From positions 1,256,774 through 1,320,773 of the forward strand of contig JAFDXL010000009.1 in NCBI GenBank assembly GCA_018267955.1: a DNA stretch of 64,000 nucleotides, given 5' to 3'. This DNA comes from Bacteroidota bacterium. GTDB taxonomy: Bacteria > Bacteroidota > Bacteroidia > Chitinophagales > Chitinophagaceae. Below, piece after piece: positions 1 to 8,641 of this stretch (position 1 is the first letter of the stretch; every line of letters begins with the position of its first letter). A program made the position numbers and the translations under genes. The notes under the pieces were generated by a model. It did not search any database and had not been told where the DNA came from. It saw only the letters and a program-made list of their open reading frames with translations.

Positions 1-1806
1 CGAATAGCCTGAAGTATAACCCCAGGAAGGATTAAAGGAGTTTAATGGATAAAGATTGCTTTCATGCATATTTGTTTGGGTATAGCCAAGACTTGTTCTC
101 AGTTGAAATCCTTTAAAAAACTGGTAGCTTAGTACAGCATTACTAATTAGATTATCGGTTTTATTATTGTATGTGGCTACCAAATAGCTGAAAGGATTAT
201 TAAATCCATCCTGCCAATTCAGTTTTCCCATGGTGTCATAAATTGATGGTGCATTGGGAGGAAGAAGATAACCATAAGAACTTATGTCTTCAAAAGGCAA
301 ATTGCTGTTGTTAAATGTAAATGCTGCTGACAGCAAAATCTTCAGTTTGGCATCTGGAGAGGAATGGCTCAAATTGAAATGTACGGAACCTTTTTTCGCT
401 GCATAATCTCCCGGAAAAACAGTTGTCTCCCGTCGATAGCCACCACCAAGAATGAATTGTGTATTTATATTGCCTCCCGACACCGATGCCTGCACATCAG
501 CGATATGAGCTGTTTTGCCAATTGCTTCTTTTTGCCAATCAGTATATCTTGTTGTGTCCCAACTGAGAATATCATAATCTGAGACCTGGGGTGTAGCACC
601 ATCATTTGCGAATGCTTCGTGGCGCATTTGTAGATACTGCTGTGTGTTTAAAAGTTTTAGCATGTGGCCAACAGATGCAATGGCAGAATACGCATTTATG
701 TCAACCCTGGTTTTACCTGCTTGACCTTTTTTGGTTGTGATCAATACGACACCATTCGCTCCACGGCTTCCATATATGGAGGTGGCGTCAGCATCTTTCA
801 GCACTTCAATGCTTTCAATAGAGCTGGGATCGATATTATCAAGCGGATTACCTCCGCCTGTTATGTATGCCGACAAGTATTGATCGCTTAAAGAAGAACT
901 TGTATAGGGAACGCCGTCAACTATATACAATGGATTGTTACCACTGCTTATGCTGTTTTGTCCCCTGATCTGTATGCTAAATGAGCCTCCAGGAACACCT
1001 GTTCCCTGTGTAATAAAAACGCCGGGCATTAATCCTTCCATAGCAGACAACGGATTAGGCACAGGTTGTTTTGCAATATCATCCGCATTAATCTTTGATA
1101 TACTTCCCGTATTCAATCTTTTCGTTGTTTGCCCGTAAGCGATCATGACCACATTATCTAATTCGGAAGTTGATTGTTCTAATTCTATATTCAGTTCCGT
1201 TCTGCCATCAAAAGGCATTTCAAGGGTTTTATAGCCTGTATATGCAACCACCAAAACAAACCCCGTGCGGTTCACAGCTAATAGAAACAAGCCTTCACCA
1301 TTGGTAGAAGTGCCTGTCTGCGAGTTCTTCACATACACGCTTGCCCCTTCCAGGGGTTTGCCCGTAGATTTATCCGTTATCTTGCCGGTAAGCTTTATTA
1401 CCGGTGTGGAATCAGCTTTTTTTTCTTCTTCTTTTAACCGTACTACTACCGTTTTATCCACGATGCTGTAAGTGAGCGGCTGGCCTTTAAAGCAATAATC
1501 CAGTACCTGCGCTATGGTGCCGTTAGAGATGCTTACATCTACTTTCTTTGCCTGCTTCAGCCATTCATCGCGGTACACGAACAGGTAGCCACTCTGCCGC
1601 TTTACTTCCTTAAATACATTTTCCAATGATAGATTTTTACCCGTAAGGGTAATGGTTTGAGAGAACCCCTTTGCACTAACCTGTAAGCAGGCTGCCAGCA
1701 TGATGATGATCGTTAACTTCATAACCAGCCATGTTCTGTGATGAAAAAGGCGTTGCTGTTTTCTTACGGTACGAAAACGCCCTTTGCAATAATGCTTCAA
1801 TTGCAT
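1..1806 (-). CDS. SusC/RagA-family TonB-linked outer membrane receptor (3' end outside window)
   Basis: The reverse strand is open from an ATG at 1806 to the window edge, giving 602 residues with no stop. After an N-terminal signal/anchor region comes an STN (secretin/TonB short N-terminal) domain, roughly residues 48-112. A carboxypeptidase-regulatory-like beta-sandwich follows (motif GKPLEGASVYVKN), then a TonB plug with the SusC hallmarks NPLYIVDGVPY and SIYGSRGANGVVLITTKKG, and the first barrel strands. Family knowledge: such proteins import glycans, peptides or metal complexes across the outer membrane with a SusD lipoprotein. The STN domain usually means trans-envelope signalling to FecR, which is encoded just upstream at 2480-3652. 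Transcription runs FecR, nDsbD, SusC. The substrate cannot be told. A SusD partner would lie left of the window. Confidence 0.93.
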   Translation of the reverse strand, partial: MQLKHYCKGRFRTVRKQQRLFHHRTWLVMKLTIIIMLAACLQVSAKGFSQTITLTGKNLSLENVFKEVKRQSGYLFVYRDEWLKQAKKVDVSISNGTIAQVLDYCFKGQPLTYSIVDKTVVVRLKEEEKKADSTPVIKLTGKITDKSTGKPLEGASVYVKNSQTGTSTNGEGLFLLAVNRTGFVLVVAYTGYKTLEMPFDGRTELNIELEQSTSELDNVVMIAYGQTTKRLNTGSISKINADDIAKQPVPNPLSAMEGLMPGVFITQGTGVPGGSFSIQIRGQNSISSGNNPLYIVDGVPYTSSSLSDQYLSAYITGGGNPLDNIDPSSIESIEVLKDADATSIYGSRGANGVVLITTKKGQAGKTRVDINAYSAIASVGHMLKLLNTQQYLQMRHEAFANDGATPQVSDYDILSWDTTRYTDWQKEAIGKTAHIADVQASVSGGNINTQFILGGGYRRETTVFPGDYAAKKGSVHFNLSHSSPDAKLKILLSAAFTFNNSNLPFEDISSYGYLLPPNAPSIYDTMGKLNWQDGFNNPFSYLVATYNNKTDNLISNAVLSYQFFKGFQLRTSLGYTQTNMHESNLYPLNSFNPSWGYTSGYS

Positions 1807-1873
1807 AGTTTTGATTGTTGGGTTATACAATAAATGTTTACGACACTCCCGCAAAACGGGAGATGATATTTGT

Positions 1874-1974
1874 TGGGTTAACCCACATCCGCCGTTCCGA
1901 TCGCCATCGGGACGGTTTTTGTTTTTCCGGGCTAACCTCGTTACATACTGTTCAGGAAACGTAGACACGTTTCC
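1874..1974. promoter_or_regulatory. Cluster of three palindromes/hairpins upstream of the SusC gene
   Basis: The 211-base gap between nDsbD and SusC holds three separate symmetric elements. TGGGTTAACCCA at 1874-1885 is a perfect 12-bp palindrome. A 10-bp stem at 1892-1901/1906-1915 has a CGCC loop and one G-T pair, and is followed on the plus strand by two T-runs. GGAAACGT/ACGTTTCC at 1955-1962/1967-1974 has an AGAC loop. The middle one resembles an intrinsic terminator, but in the direction opposite to the flanking genes, so it may be a repetitive palindrome or an mRNA-processing or stability element. Function is unknown. Confidence 0.45.
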
Positions 1975-2017
1975 TCTTTGTCTAACATGAGAAAAATTAC
2001 AGAGCCGTTGCTATTCT

Positions 2018-2470
2018 TTAACCGTTCAGCGACAGATCAAACGCCTGTGTAGCAGGGGGCAGACATTCACTGTCTGTGCATACCTGGAATTTGATCGTGC
2101 CTTTTATATTCGTCTTTACCTTATGCTTCATTGTTACCTTCTGCACAAAATCCACCTTGTTGCTGTATTGCCATGCTTCAATACCGATGGATTCATCCTT
2201 TACTTTTTTCAATACGCCCAGTTCTGTAGTTTTTCCATCTAAAATCAACAGGGGGTTCTTTAGAAATTTTATGGCCGTAGGTATGGCGATCGCATCTTCC
2301 GGCTGCTGCTGTGCATACAGATGCCATCCTTTGTCTATTTGTGCTGTTAAATGGATCTCATAAGAGTTGGCATCTAACTGTTTCACACTGTATGACCAGG
2401 TAACAGGGCCGCCTGCAAAAACGGAACCCGTAATAAAAGCTGTAACCAATAAAGTGATCATTTTCTTCAT
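2018..2470 (-). CDS. Stand-alone DsbD N-terminal-like (nDsbD) periplasmic protein
   Basis: This 150-residue protein has an N-terminal signal peptide (MKKMITLLVTAFITGSVFAG) followed by a single domain like the periplasmic alpha domain of DsbD. The typical GWHLYA motif lies at about 49-54, and the redox motif CTDSECLPPA places Cys131 and Cys136 like the active pair of nDsbD. In known DsbD this domain takes electrons from the C-terminal thioredoxin domain and passes them to periplasmic partners. Here it is encoded alone, 9 bases downstream of fecR and upstream of the SusC gene. The full-length DsbD at 5141-7057 lacks the equivalent cysteines, so this protein may serve as its output domain (inference). 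Confidence 0.82.
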   Translation of the reverse strand: MKKMITLLVTAFITGSVFAGGPVTWSYSVKQLDANSYEIHLTAQIDKGWHLYAQQQPEDAIAIPTAIKFLKNPLLILDGKTTELGVLKKVKDESIGIEAWQYSNKVDFVQKVTMKHKVKTNIKGTIKFQVCTDSECLPPATQAFDLSLNG

Positions 2471-2479
2471 ATTCCTTGT

Positions 2480-3652
2480 TTATGGAGCTACATAAATTTT
2501 TTTGTTGTCTATCCTACAATGCACACCGCTCAGTTCCAGCACCTTCAATACTTTGGATAGGTTCATATTGCGGGAGATGTCGCCTGATATGCTTCCGCCC
2601 GGTATCGCGCCTTCATACACGATCTCCACATCGTACCAGCGTGCTATCTGCCGCATGATCTCCGGTATATCCGTCTGGTCAAGCTTGAACAAGCCATCCT
2701 TCCAGCCAACGGCTTTGTCCGTATCCACATTTGGTAACAGCTTAATGGAGCCGTTCTTGTTTACATTCGCCTGTTGTCCCGGCTGGAGTAAAATCGTATT
2801 GGATGCGCTGGTAACTTTTACAGAGCCTTCCAGCAAGGTGGTCTTGATAAGATTTTCATCGCCATAAGCCATAATATTAAAATGCGTACCTAATACTTCC
2901 ACCTGCGTACTGCCGGTAATTACATGGAATGGTTTTGCAGGGTTATGCACTACTTCAAAATATCCCTCACCGGTTAAGGTTACATCCCGTTCATTTCTGG
3001 TAAATGCTGTAGGGAAACGAAGCGAGGAAGCCGCATTTAACCATACCTTACTTCCATCAGGCAACCGTACCTGGTACTGCCCGCCACGCGGTGTGGTAAT
3101 TGTATTATAAAGCACTTCAGATGTATTTGCATTACCGGCATTGTAAGCCAGCATACCACTATCCAGCTTAATGACCTTTGTATTGCCTTGTTGAGCGAGG
3201 TCGCCATTTGCCGTAGTGTCCAGCACGATCACCGAGCCATCCGCCAGTGTAAGGGTAGCCTTATTACCACCCGGCAGGGCATCATGCTTCATTTCTTTAG
3301 ACGCTACCGCCGGTGTGTTTATTTGTTGTTTGCCGCTAAAGAAGAAATAACCTGCTGTACCTGCCGCGATAATGATAATAGCGGCTGCCACATAACGCCA
3401 CGGCCCGCCTTTTCTTTTTGCCCGCATCGGTATCACTTTACCTTTTTCTTCCTGCGCCTCAGCCATCTTTTGCTTCAGCGCCTCCAGGCTTCTTGCCGCC
3501 GAGCGGTCTATTTTCTCTTTATCGCCTGCATAGAACTTTATGTCGTGAGCATCAAAACTTTCATACCACTGTTCCACCAATGCTTTCTCTACTGAAGTGC
3601 AGGTGCCGTCCAGGTATTTTTCTATGAGTTCCGTCAATCGTTGCTCGTCCAT
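2480..3652 (-). CDS. FecR family anti-sigma factor
   Basis: The 390-residue protein has the standard Bacteroidota FecR layout. A cytoplasmic N-terminal sigma-binding region occupies about 1-80, and one transmembrane helix lies at about 87-105. A periplasmic FecR domain spans about 187-285 (TPRGGQYQVRLPDGSKVWLN and GEGYFEVVHN), with a C-terminal DUF4974/STN-like domain at about 320-390. Family knowledge: it relays the state of a TonB receptor to a cognate ECF sigma factor. The receptor at 1-1806 is in the same transcription unit. The nearest ECF sigma gene is at 7297, about 3.6 kb upstream and divergent, so the pairing is plausible but not as tight as usual, where sigma sits directly before fecR. 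Confidence 0.93.
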   Translation of the reverse strand: MDEQRLTELIEKYLDGTCTSVEKALVEQWYESFDAHDIKFYAGDKEKIDRSAARSLEALKQKMAEAQEEKGKVIPMRAKRKGGPWRYVAAAIIIIAAGTAGYFFFSGKQQINTPAVASKEMKHDALPGGNKATLTLADGSVIVLDTTANGDLAQQGNTKVIKLDSGMLAYNAGNANTSEVLYNTITTPRGGQYQVRLPDGSKVWLNAASSLRFPTAFTRNERDVTLTGEGYFEVVHNPAKPFHVITGSTQVEVLGTHFNIMAYGDENLIKTTLLEGSVKVTSASNTILLQPGQQANVNKNGSIKLLPNVDTDKAVGWKDGLFKLDQTDIPEIMRQIARWYDVEIVYEGAIPGGSISGDISRNMNLSKVLKVLELSGVHCRIDNKKIYVAP

Positions 3653-3728
3653 ACAAACCCGTTTCTATAGCAGGAATTGCAGCAGCGAAGGTTTACCGCC
3701 ATGTCGGGGGAAGATTTTTTTATTTCTT

Positions 3729-4010
3729 TCAATTATCCACAAACTCAAATAACTCTATACCTGCAGACGGAAATTTCCACGACAGTATTTTCAGCACCTC
3801 TATCATGCAATGTTCTGTGGCCTTTACACGAAGTATTATTTCATGTTTATCCCTTTGTTCCCAGTTCGAAAGAACGGTGCAGCAATATTGCCTTTCTACA
3901 ACACCCTGGTAACAGAGTATATCCTGCATTGTCTTATCCTTCGAGCTGATAATGAGTATGAAATTATTTTCCATGCCATGAGGATTATTGAAGACCGGTA
4001 TCACATACAC
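3729..4010 (-). CDS. Small hypothetical protein, possibly ACT/RAM-like, overlapping the cysteine synthase-like gene
   Basis: The frame of up to 93 codons starts at a GTG inside the last 26 bases of the cysteine synthase-like gene; an internal ATG would give about 81 residues. I do not recognise the family. Predicted secondary structure by eye alternates strand-helix-strand-strand-helix-strand (FILIISSKD, KTMQDILCYQGVVE, HEIILRVKA, IEVLKILSWKF, IELFEFV), as in small ACT or Lrp/AsnC ligand-binding (RAM) domains. The overlap suggests translational coupling. It could be a small regulatory subunit of the upstream enzyme, or a chance frame. There is no Shine-Dalgarno site. Confidence 0.5.
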   Translation of the reverse strand: MYVIPVFNNPHGMENNFILIISSKDKTMQDILCYQGVVERQYCCTVLSNWEQRDKHEIILRVKATEHCMIEVLKILSWKFPSAGIELFEFVDN

Positions 4011-5055
4011 AAATCCGTTCTATAGGAGAAAAGTCCAGGAAGTCTAGCTTCGGGGTAATGTAACTTTCCTTTATTCTTTCTTCTTTCATAAGATCGGTGC
4101 TTAGGTATTTCTTGTTGCTGTCGGGTATTACGGTTACTACGTTACAATCAGGTGGCAGCATGCCCTGCACCAGGATAGCACCGATCACATTGGCGCCGGA
4201 AGAAATGCCTACTGCCAGTCCCAATTGCCTGGACAGCTTTTGCGCCATAAGAATGGCATCGCCATCGGATACTTTGATAACCCCGTTTAACTTAGACAGG
4301 TTAACGATAGGTGGGATAAATTCATCGGATATACCCTGGATACGGTGGCTGCCTGTCTTATACCCTGTGGTAAGTGTGGGCGATTCAGCTGGCTCTATCG
4401 CGAAAACCTGAACATCTTTAAAAGCTGCCCGCAGATGATAACCTACGCCCATCACAGTCCCGCCCGTGCCTACACCTGCGACAAAGGCATGCGTTCTCAA
4501 CCCTTTTCTTTGCAACTGCCTGGTAATCTCGGGGCCGGTAGTTCTTTCATGCGCTTCCGCGTTATACCGGTTTTCGAACTGGCGGGGAAGGAAAACAGAA
4601 TGATCTTTAGCTGCATACACTTCGGATAGTTTAATGGAGCCAAAAAAACCACCTTGTTCTTTAGATACGGGTATGATCTCCGCCCCGAAACTTTTGATAA
4701 TGTCGGTTCTTTCCCTGCTTAGCCAGTCCGGCATAATGATGGTTACAGGATGGCCTAATGCTCTACCCAGGGCACTAAAAGATATGCCTGTATTTCCACT
4801 GGTCGCTTCAATGATCCGGCTGCCGGGGTGAAGCGCCTCCTGCTCATACGCTTTCTGCAGTATGTATAAAGCCATCCGGTCTTTGATGCTGCCTGTAAGG
4901 TTATAATGTTCGCATTTGACATATATCTTTCTTTTCTGTCCCTTATATGCATATATCAGTTCCAGCATCGGCGTATTGCCTATAAGCTTCCAAAGCCTGT
5001 TTAGTTTTAAGGCAGGATAATCCTTTCTGTTCTTTGTATGTTGCGTTGTTATCAT
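3985..5055 (-). CDS. PLP-dependent cysteine synthase-like enzyme (CysK/CBS family)
   Basis: The 356-residue fold-type II PLP enzyme has LIGNTPMLEL near residue 25, the PLP lysine in NLTGSIKDRMA (Lys58), the substrate loop SGNTG at 86-90 and the phosphate-binding GVGTGGT at 194-200. These match O-acetylserine sulfhydrylase, cystathionine beta-synthase and related enzymes, which beta-replace an activated serine with sulfide or another nucleophile. The extra C-terminal stretch after residue 320 is short and lacks a CBS domain. Its place between DsbD and FecR/SusC suggests a specialised role, such as making or degrading a thiol compound, rather than housekeeping cysteine synthesis (inference). 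The ATG start at 5055 is the only good one. Confidence 0.88.
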   Translation of the reverse strand: MITTQHTKNRKDYPALKLNRLWKLIGNTPMLELIYAYKGQKRKIYVKCEHYNLTGSIKDRMALYILQKAYEQEALHPGSRIIEATSGNTGISFSALGRALGHPVTIIMPDWLSRERTDIIKSFGAEIIPVSKEQGGFFGSIKLSEVYAAKDHSVFLPRQFENRYNAEAHERTTGPEITRQLQRKGLRTHAFVAGVGTGGTVMGVGYHLRAAFKDVQVFAIEPAESPTLTTGYKTGSHRIQGISDEFIPPIVNLSKLNGVIKVSDGDAILMAQKLSRQLGLAVGISSGANVIGAILVQGMLPPDCNVVTVIPDSNKKYLSTDLMKEERIKESYITPKLDFLDFSPIERICVCDTGLQ

Positions 5056-5106
5056 AAGTAAAATAGTTTATCAAAAATCCGGGGTGTGGAAACACGCCCG
5101 GCAGTC

Positions 5107-5130
5107 AGACTAAATAAGACCTCTTAGTCT
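5107..5130. promoter_or_regulatory. Stem-loop between dsbD and the cysteine synthase-like gene
   Basis: AGACTAA (5107-5113) and TTAGTCT (5124-5130) form a perfect 7-bp stem in the 85-base gap between two leftward genes. No T-run follows in the leftward direction. It may be a weak attenuator or a regulator site; the role is not known. Confidence 0.35.
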
Positions 5131-5140
5131 ATGCAACAAG

Positions 5141-7057
5141 CTACCGGCTGCTTGCATTTTCATACACATCTAACCCGCACTGCAGCCATTCCTTATATTC
5201 TTTTTCGTCCGGTGTATAACCTACCGGATGATTGATCAGTTTCTCTTCCGGTGTAAGCAATGCGTACAAGGGCTGGGAAACTTGTTTAAAGTTCTCTGCC
5301 TCGAACGTTGCCCATTTATCGCCTGTAGTTTCTATAGCTACTGTATTGCCTTCCGTATTGGTATAATGAAATGTTTGCCCTGATGGTAACGGAGCCTTGT
5401 CATCCACGCATAAGGAAAGCACGATACAATGCTCATTGATCATTTCTTTTATTCCGGGTTCGGACAGCACATTTTCTTCCATCTTGCGGCAATTGACACA
5501 AGCCCAGCCTGTAAAATCTATCAGTACCGGCCTTTGCAATGTTTTGGAGAGCTGCAGGGCTTTATTATAATCGTTTACTACTAAATACTGTGCATCGTTT
5601 TGTTGCGAATTTTTATTGTTATAAATACTGTAGCTTACCGGTGGCGGGAAACCACTGAGTAATAACAGGCTGCTTGTATTGATTAGCCCTGCGAACATAT
5701 AGGCGACAAAAAGGAGCGTACTGCACCCTGCTATTATTCTTGCTGCCGGCAGCTTTGTTTTATCCTTGCCGAAAATGCGGAACAGGTAAAGGGCAAGGCC
5801 GCCAAAAATCACTATCCAGATAATCAGGAACACTTCTCTTTTCAATATGCCCCAATGTGCTACCAGGTCGGCATTGGAAAGGAATTTGAATGCAAGTGCC
5901 AGTTCAATAAATGCCAGTGCTTTTTTAACGGTATCCAGCCAACTGCCGCTTTTAGGCAGTCGTGCCAGCCTCTGCGGGAAGATGGCAAACAGCGCAAAGG
6001 GTAACGCCAGTGCTAAGCCAAAACCCGCAAGCCCACAGGTCAGCGGCCAGGCGCCACCGCCAAGGGAACCTACCAGCAGGCTGCCTAATATCGGCCCTGT
6101 ACAGGAAAACGAAACGATGGCCAGCGTGAGCGCCATAAAGAAGATGCCGCTGATACTGGTGATATTGCTCTTTGCATCGGCTTTGGAGGCGATGCTGCCG
6201 GGGATCGTAATGTTGAACAAACCGAAAAAAGAAAGGGAGAAACCAATAAAGATGATGAAAAAAGCCAGGTTCAGCCACACATTGGTAGCAATTGCATTGA
6301 GTACTTCGGGACTTAGCCGGAACAAGTGAAAAGGAATACTGATGGTTATGTAAATAAGAAAGATAAATACGCCATACAGTAATGCATTATGAATCGCCTG
6401 CTTCCTGTTCACGGAACGTTTGGCGAAAAAGGAAACGGTAAGGGGTATCATGGGAAACACGCAGGGGGTTAGCAATGCAAGCAATCCGCCGCCCATCCCC
6501 AGAAAGAAGATAAGAATCATACCTAAACTACCGCGTTGTTCAGCGCCACAATCAGATAACGGCTGATGTATGTTAATAGAAGGCAGTTTAATTTCTGCAG
6601 CAAGATTATTTTGATAGCTGCTGTCTAATATAATTTGCTGGTCGTATGCAATGGGAGTGAACTCCTTTCCGTTAGCAGTATATGCATTTAAAGTAAGTTG
6701 CAGGGAAGATACGTTGCTGCCCACATTTATTTCCTGTATAAAAGATGCCTCTTCCTGAAATACGGATTCTTTACTGCTTGCAAATATCTCATCGGAAATA
6801 ATCATTGGCGTTGTTGATGGTTGCAGCGTCCCTTTCATCTTTACATGTGCATTCCGTATGCTTATGGCCGGGCCTTCCAATCCATTCGTTGTATCTGTAA
6901 TTGCGTACAGGTACCAGCCATTATTTATAGTTGCGTTTACGCGAATGAGATAAGTATTACTGTCTTTCTTTTCAGCAGTGACCTTCCATTGCACAGGAGA
7001 TTGAGCAGATGTAATGATGATGATGAATGCAAACAATACTGTCAACAGAAATTTCAT
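5141..7057 (-). CDS. dsbD: DsbD-like protein-disulfide reductase (thiol:disulfide interchange)
   Basis: The 638-residue membrane protein has the three-part DsbD layout: a signal peptide plus an nDsbD-like domain (about 20-150), a multi-helix membrane domain (about 180-470), and a C-terminal thioredoxin domain with WACVNC (Cys520/Cys523). The two membrane cysteines expected for electron transfer are present in LLTPCVFPMIPL (Cys199) and IVSFSCTGPILG (Cys319). Known function: it carries reducing power from cytoplasmic thioredoxin to the periplasm. The oddity is in the N-terminal domain. Where nDsbD normally has C-x4-CLPP, this protein reads YTANGKEFTPI with no cysteine, so its own alpha domain appears unable to exchange disulfides. 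The separate nDsbD at 2018-2470 has the pair. Confidence 0.93.
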   Translation of the reverse strand: MKFLLTVLFAFIIIITSAQSPVQWKVTAEKKDSNTYLIRVNATINNGWYLYAITDTTNGLEGPAISIRNAHVKMKGTLQPSTTPMIISDEIFASSKESVFQEEASFIQEINVGSNVSSLQLTLNAYTANGKEFTPIAYDQQIILDSSYQNNLAAEIKLPSINIHQPLSDCGAEQRGSLGMILIFFLGMGGGLLALLTPCVFPMIPLTVSFFAKRSVNRKQAIHNALLYGVFIFLIYITISIPFHLFRLSPEVLNAIATNVWLNLAFFIIFIGFSLSFFGLFNITIPGSIASKADAKSNITSISGIFFMALTLAIVSFSCTGPILGSLLVGSLGGGAWPLTCGLAGFGLALALPFALFAIFPQRLARLPKSGSWLDTVKKALAFIELALAFKFLSNADLVAHWGILKREVFLIIWIVIFGGLALYLFRIFGKDKTKLPAARIIAGCSTLLFVAYMFAGLINTSSLLLLSGFPPPVSYSIYNNKNSQQNDAQYLVVNDYNKALQLSKTLQRPVLIDFTGWACVNCRKMEENVLSEPGIKEMINEHCIVLSLCVDDKAPLPSGQTFHYTNTEGNTVAIETTGDKWATFEAENFKQVSQPLYALLTPEEKLINHPVGYTPDEKEYKEWLQCGLDVYENASSR

Positions 7058-7296
7058 TCGCCCGGTTTAAGCGTGAACAGGAATTTTTATGGTAGATGAT
7101 TCCTTTTACTTATTGCAGGAAAACGGTGTTACCGCCATGAATGAAATATTTTTATCTTAATCAGTTATTTAGTGACTATTTATATGCAGCAGTTTTGCAC
7201 ATCACCTGTCGTATATAAAGGAATTATTAATTTTACATTCATTCAAAACAGATCATAACTAACAACACACCATATAGCGACGGAGAGTTACTGCTA

Positions 7297-7866
7297 TTGA
7301 TAGTGCAGCAAAACGAGGACGCTTTTACAACGTTCTATTATCGTTATTATGACCTGATGTGTAGGAAGGCTTACAGACGTATTCCTGAAGAAGCAATAGT
7401 GGAAGAGATCGTGCAGGATGTTTTTCTTACTTTCTGGAATAAGGCAGCTACATTAGATGCGGGTGGCAATATTTCGGCCTGGTTATATGCAACGCTTCGT
7501 AATAAAGTACTTCATCATTTACGTACCGAACAGACAAGACAGGTTTACATCAGGAAGCTGGAACAGTTGCAGAAAGATGTTTCTATAGATGCGCAGGATA
7601 AGCTTGCCCTGAAACAAACCGAAGAAGAGATACATACGATCATCCAGGCTTTACCGGCACAATGCAGGGAAGCGTTCGTATTAAGCAGGTATGAAAACCT
7701 TTCCTACAGGGAAATTGCAGAACGGATGGACATATCTGTTAATACTGTTGAGAAACATATAGGAAAGGCACTAACAATATTAAGAAAGGGGTTACGTGAT
7801 CACCCGGTAGAGTTATGGCTATTATTTTTGGCAGGGTTTGAACTGGCAGAAAAATTCATTAAATAG
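7297..7866 (+). CDS. ECF-type RNA polymerase sigma-70 factor
   Basis: Sigma region 2 (EAIVEEIVQDVFLTFWNKA) and region 4 with its HTH (LPAQCREAFVLSRYENLSYREIAERM) are both clear. The C-terminus ends in a hydrophobic stretch (WLLFLAGFELAEKF). It is divergent from dsbD and probably belongs with the FecR/SusC signalling system of this locus. The start is odd. The first standard start codon is TTG at 7297, but the frame is open back to a stop at 7228 and reads TNNTPYSDGELLLL, which looks like the normal conserved N-terminus. It is preceded by ATA at 7255 where an ATG would be expected. The protein may therefore start at a rare codon, or the start may have been lost. Confidence 0.9.
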   Translation: MIVQQNEDAFTTFYYRYYDLMCRKAYRRIPEEAIVEEIVQDVFLTFWNKAATLDAGGNISAWLYATLRNKVLHHLRTEQTRQVYIRKLEQLQKDVSIDAQDKLALKQTEEEIHTIIQALPAQCREAFVLSRYENLSYREIAERMDISVNTVEKHIGKALTILRKGLRDHPVELWLLFLAGFELAEKFIK

Positions 7867-7945
7867 ACCAGCTTCGTTTATCATAATAAAAAATATTCCG
7901 TGTGTCAATTGCCTTGACGTTTGTCTTTTCATGGGACTGGCCATA

Positions 7946-8641
7946 TTACATGCGATATGTCAACTCATTAACTCCGTCCATTTTTTTTATTTCATCGATG
8001 GCTAATAAAATACTACTTTGATGGGACCTGTTGTTAAAAGTTACTTTTACCTGATCCAAATGATCCTTATTATTGGAATGGGCAAGCATCTCGGTGGCCA
8101 CCAGGTCATGTGCTCTGAATACATTTTCAATTTGAGCAAGACCAATACGTTCTGGATCAAACTGTACAATAATGCGCCTTCCATACACCTTACGGAATAC
8201 CGTCCGTTCCAATGGTTTGATAAGTGCCAGGACAACCAGTATGATAGTTGTTGCCATTATTGCCGCAAAATACAAACCGCCACCGACGGCAAGACCAACT
8301 GCAGCGACACTCCATAATCCCGCAGCTGTAGTTAACCCCCGGATAATCTGAGGACGCAAAAACAATATTGTTCCAGCACCAAGAAATCCTATACCGCTAA
8401 TAACCTGGGCTGCAATTCTTGATGGATCCAATACGATACCGGGGCTGCCCGATACATCCTGAAATCCAAAAGCTGATACGATCATAGCCAGGGAGGCACC
8501 GACACAAACAAGCATATGTGTCCGTAGCCCGGCAGCACCATCTTTTCGTTCTCTTTCCCAGCCCACTGCTCCACCTAATACAGCGGCAGCGAGCAACCGG
8601 ACTGTCACCTCTCCGGTAGAAATCATAAATCTGTCCATCAT
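7946..8641 (-). CDS. MgtC/SapB family inner membrane protein
   Basis: The N-terminal half is the hydrophobic MgtC domain with the family signatures GGAVGWERERKDGAAGLRTHMLVCVGA and GIGFLGAGTI, four to five membrane helices, and a C-terminal soluble ACT-like segment (IIVQFDPERIGLAQIE). MgtC-family proteins are linked to growth in low magnesium, acid or intracellular stress, and in enterobacteria MgtC restrains the F-type ATPase. The ATG at 8641 was chosen because the conserved domain starts right after it; an earlier ATG at 8698 would add 19 residues. It converges with the ECF sigma gene and appears monocistronic. Confidence 0.87.
   Translation of the reverse strand: MMDRFMISTGEVTVRLLAAAVLGGAVGWERERKDGAAGLRTHMLVCVGASLAMIVSAFGFQDVSGSPGIVLDPSRIAAQVISGIGFLGAGTILFLRPQIIRGLTTAAGLWSVAAVGLAVGGGLYFAAIMATTIILVVLALIKPLERTVFRKVYGRRIIVQFDPERIGLAQIENVFRAHDLVATEMLAHSNNKDHLDQVKVTFNNRSHQSSILLAIDEIKKMDGVNELTYRM

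Noticed and set aside
664..1471. Several forward frames opposite the SusC gene
   Set aside because: The reverse strand encodes a full SusC protein with clear motifs; the forward frames have no recognisable pattern.
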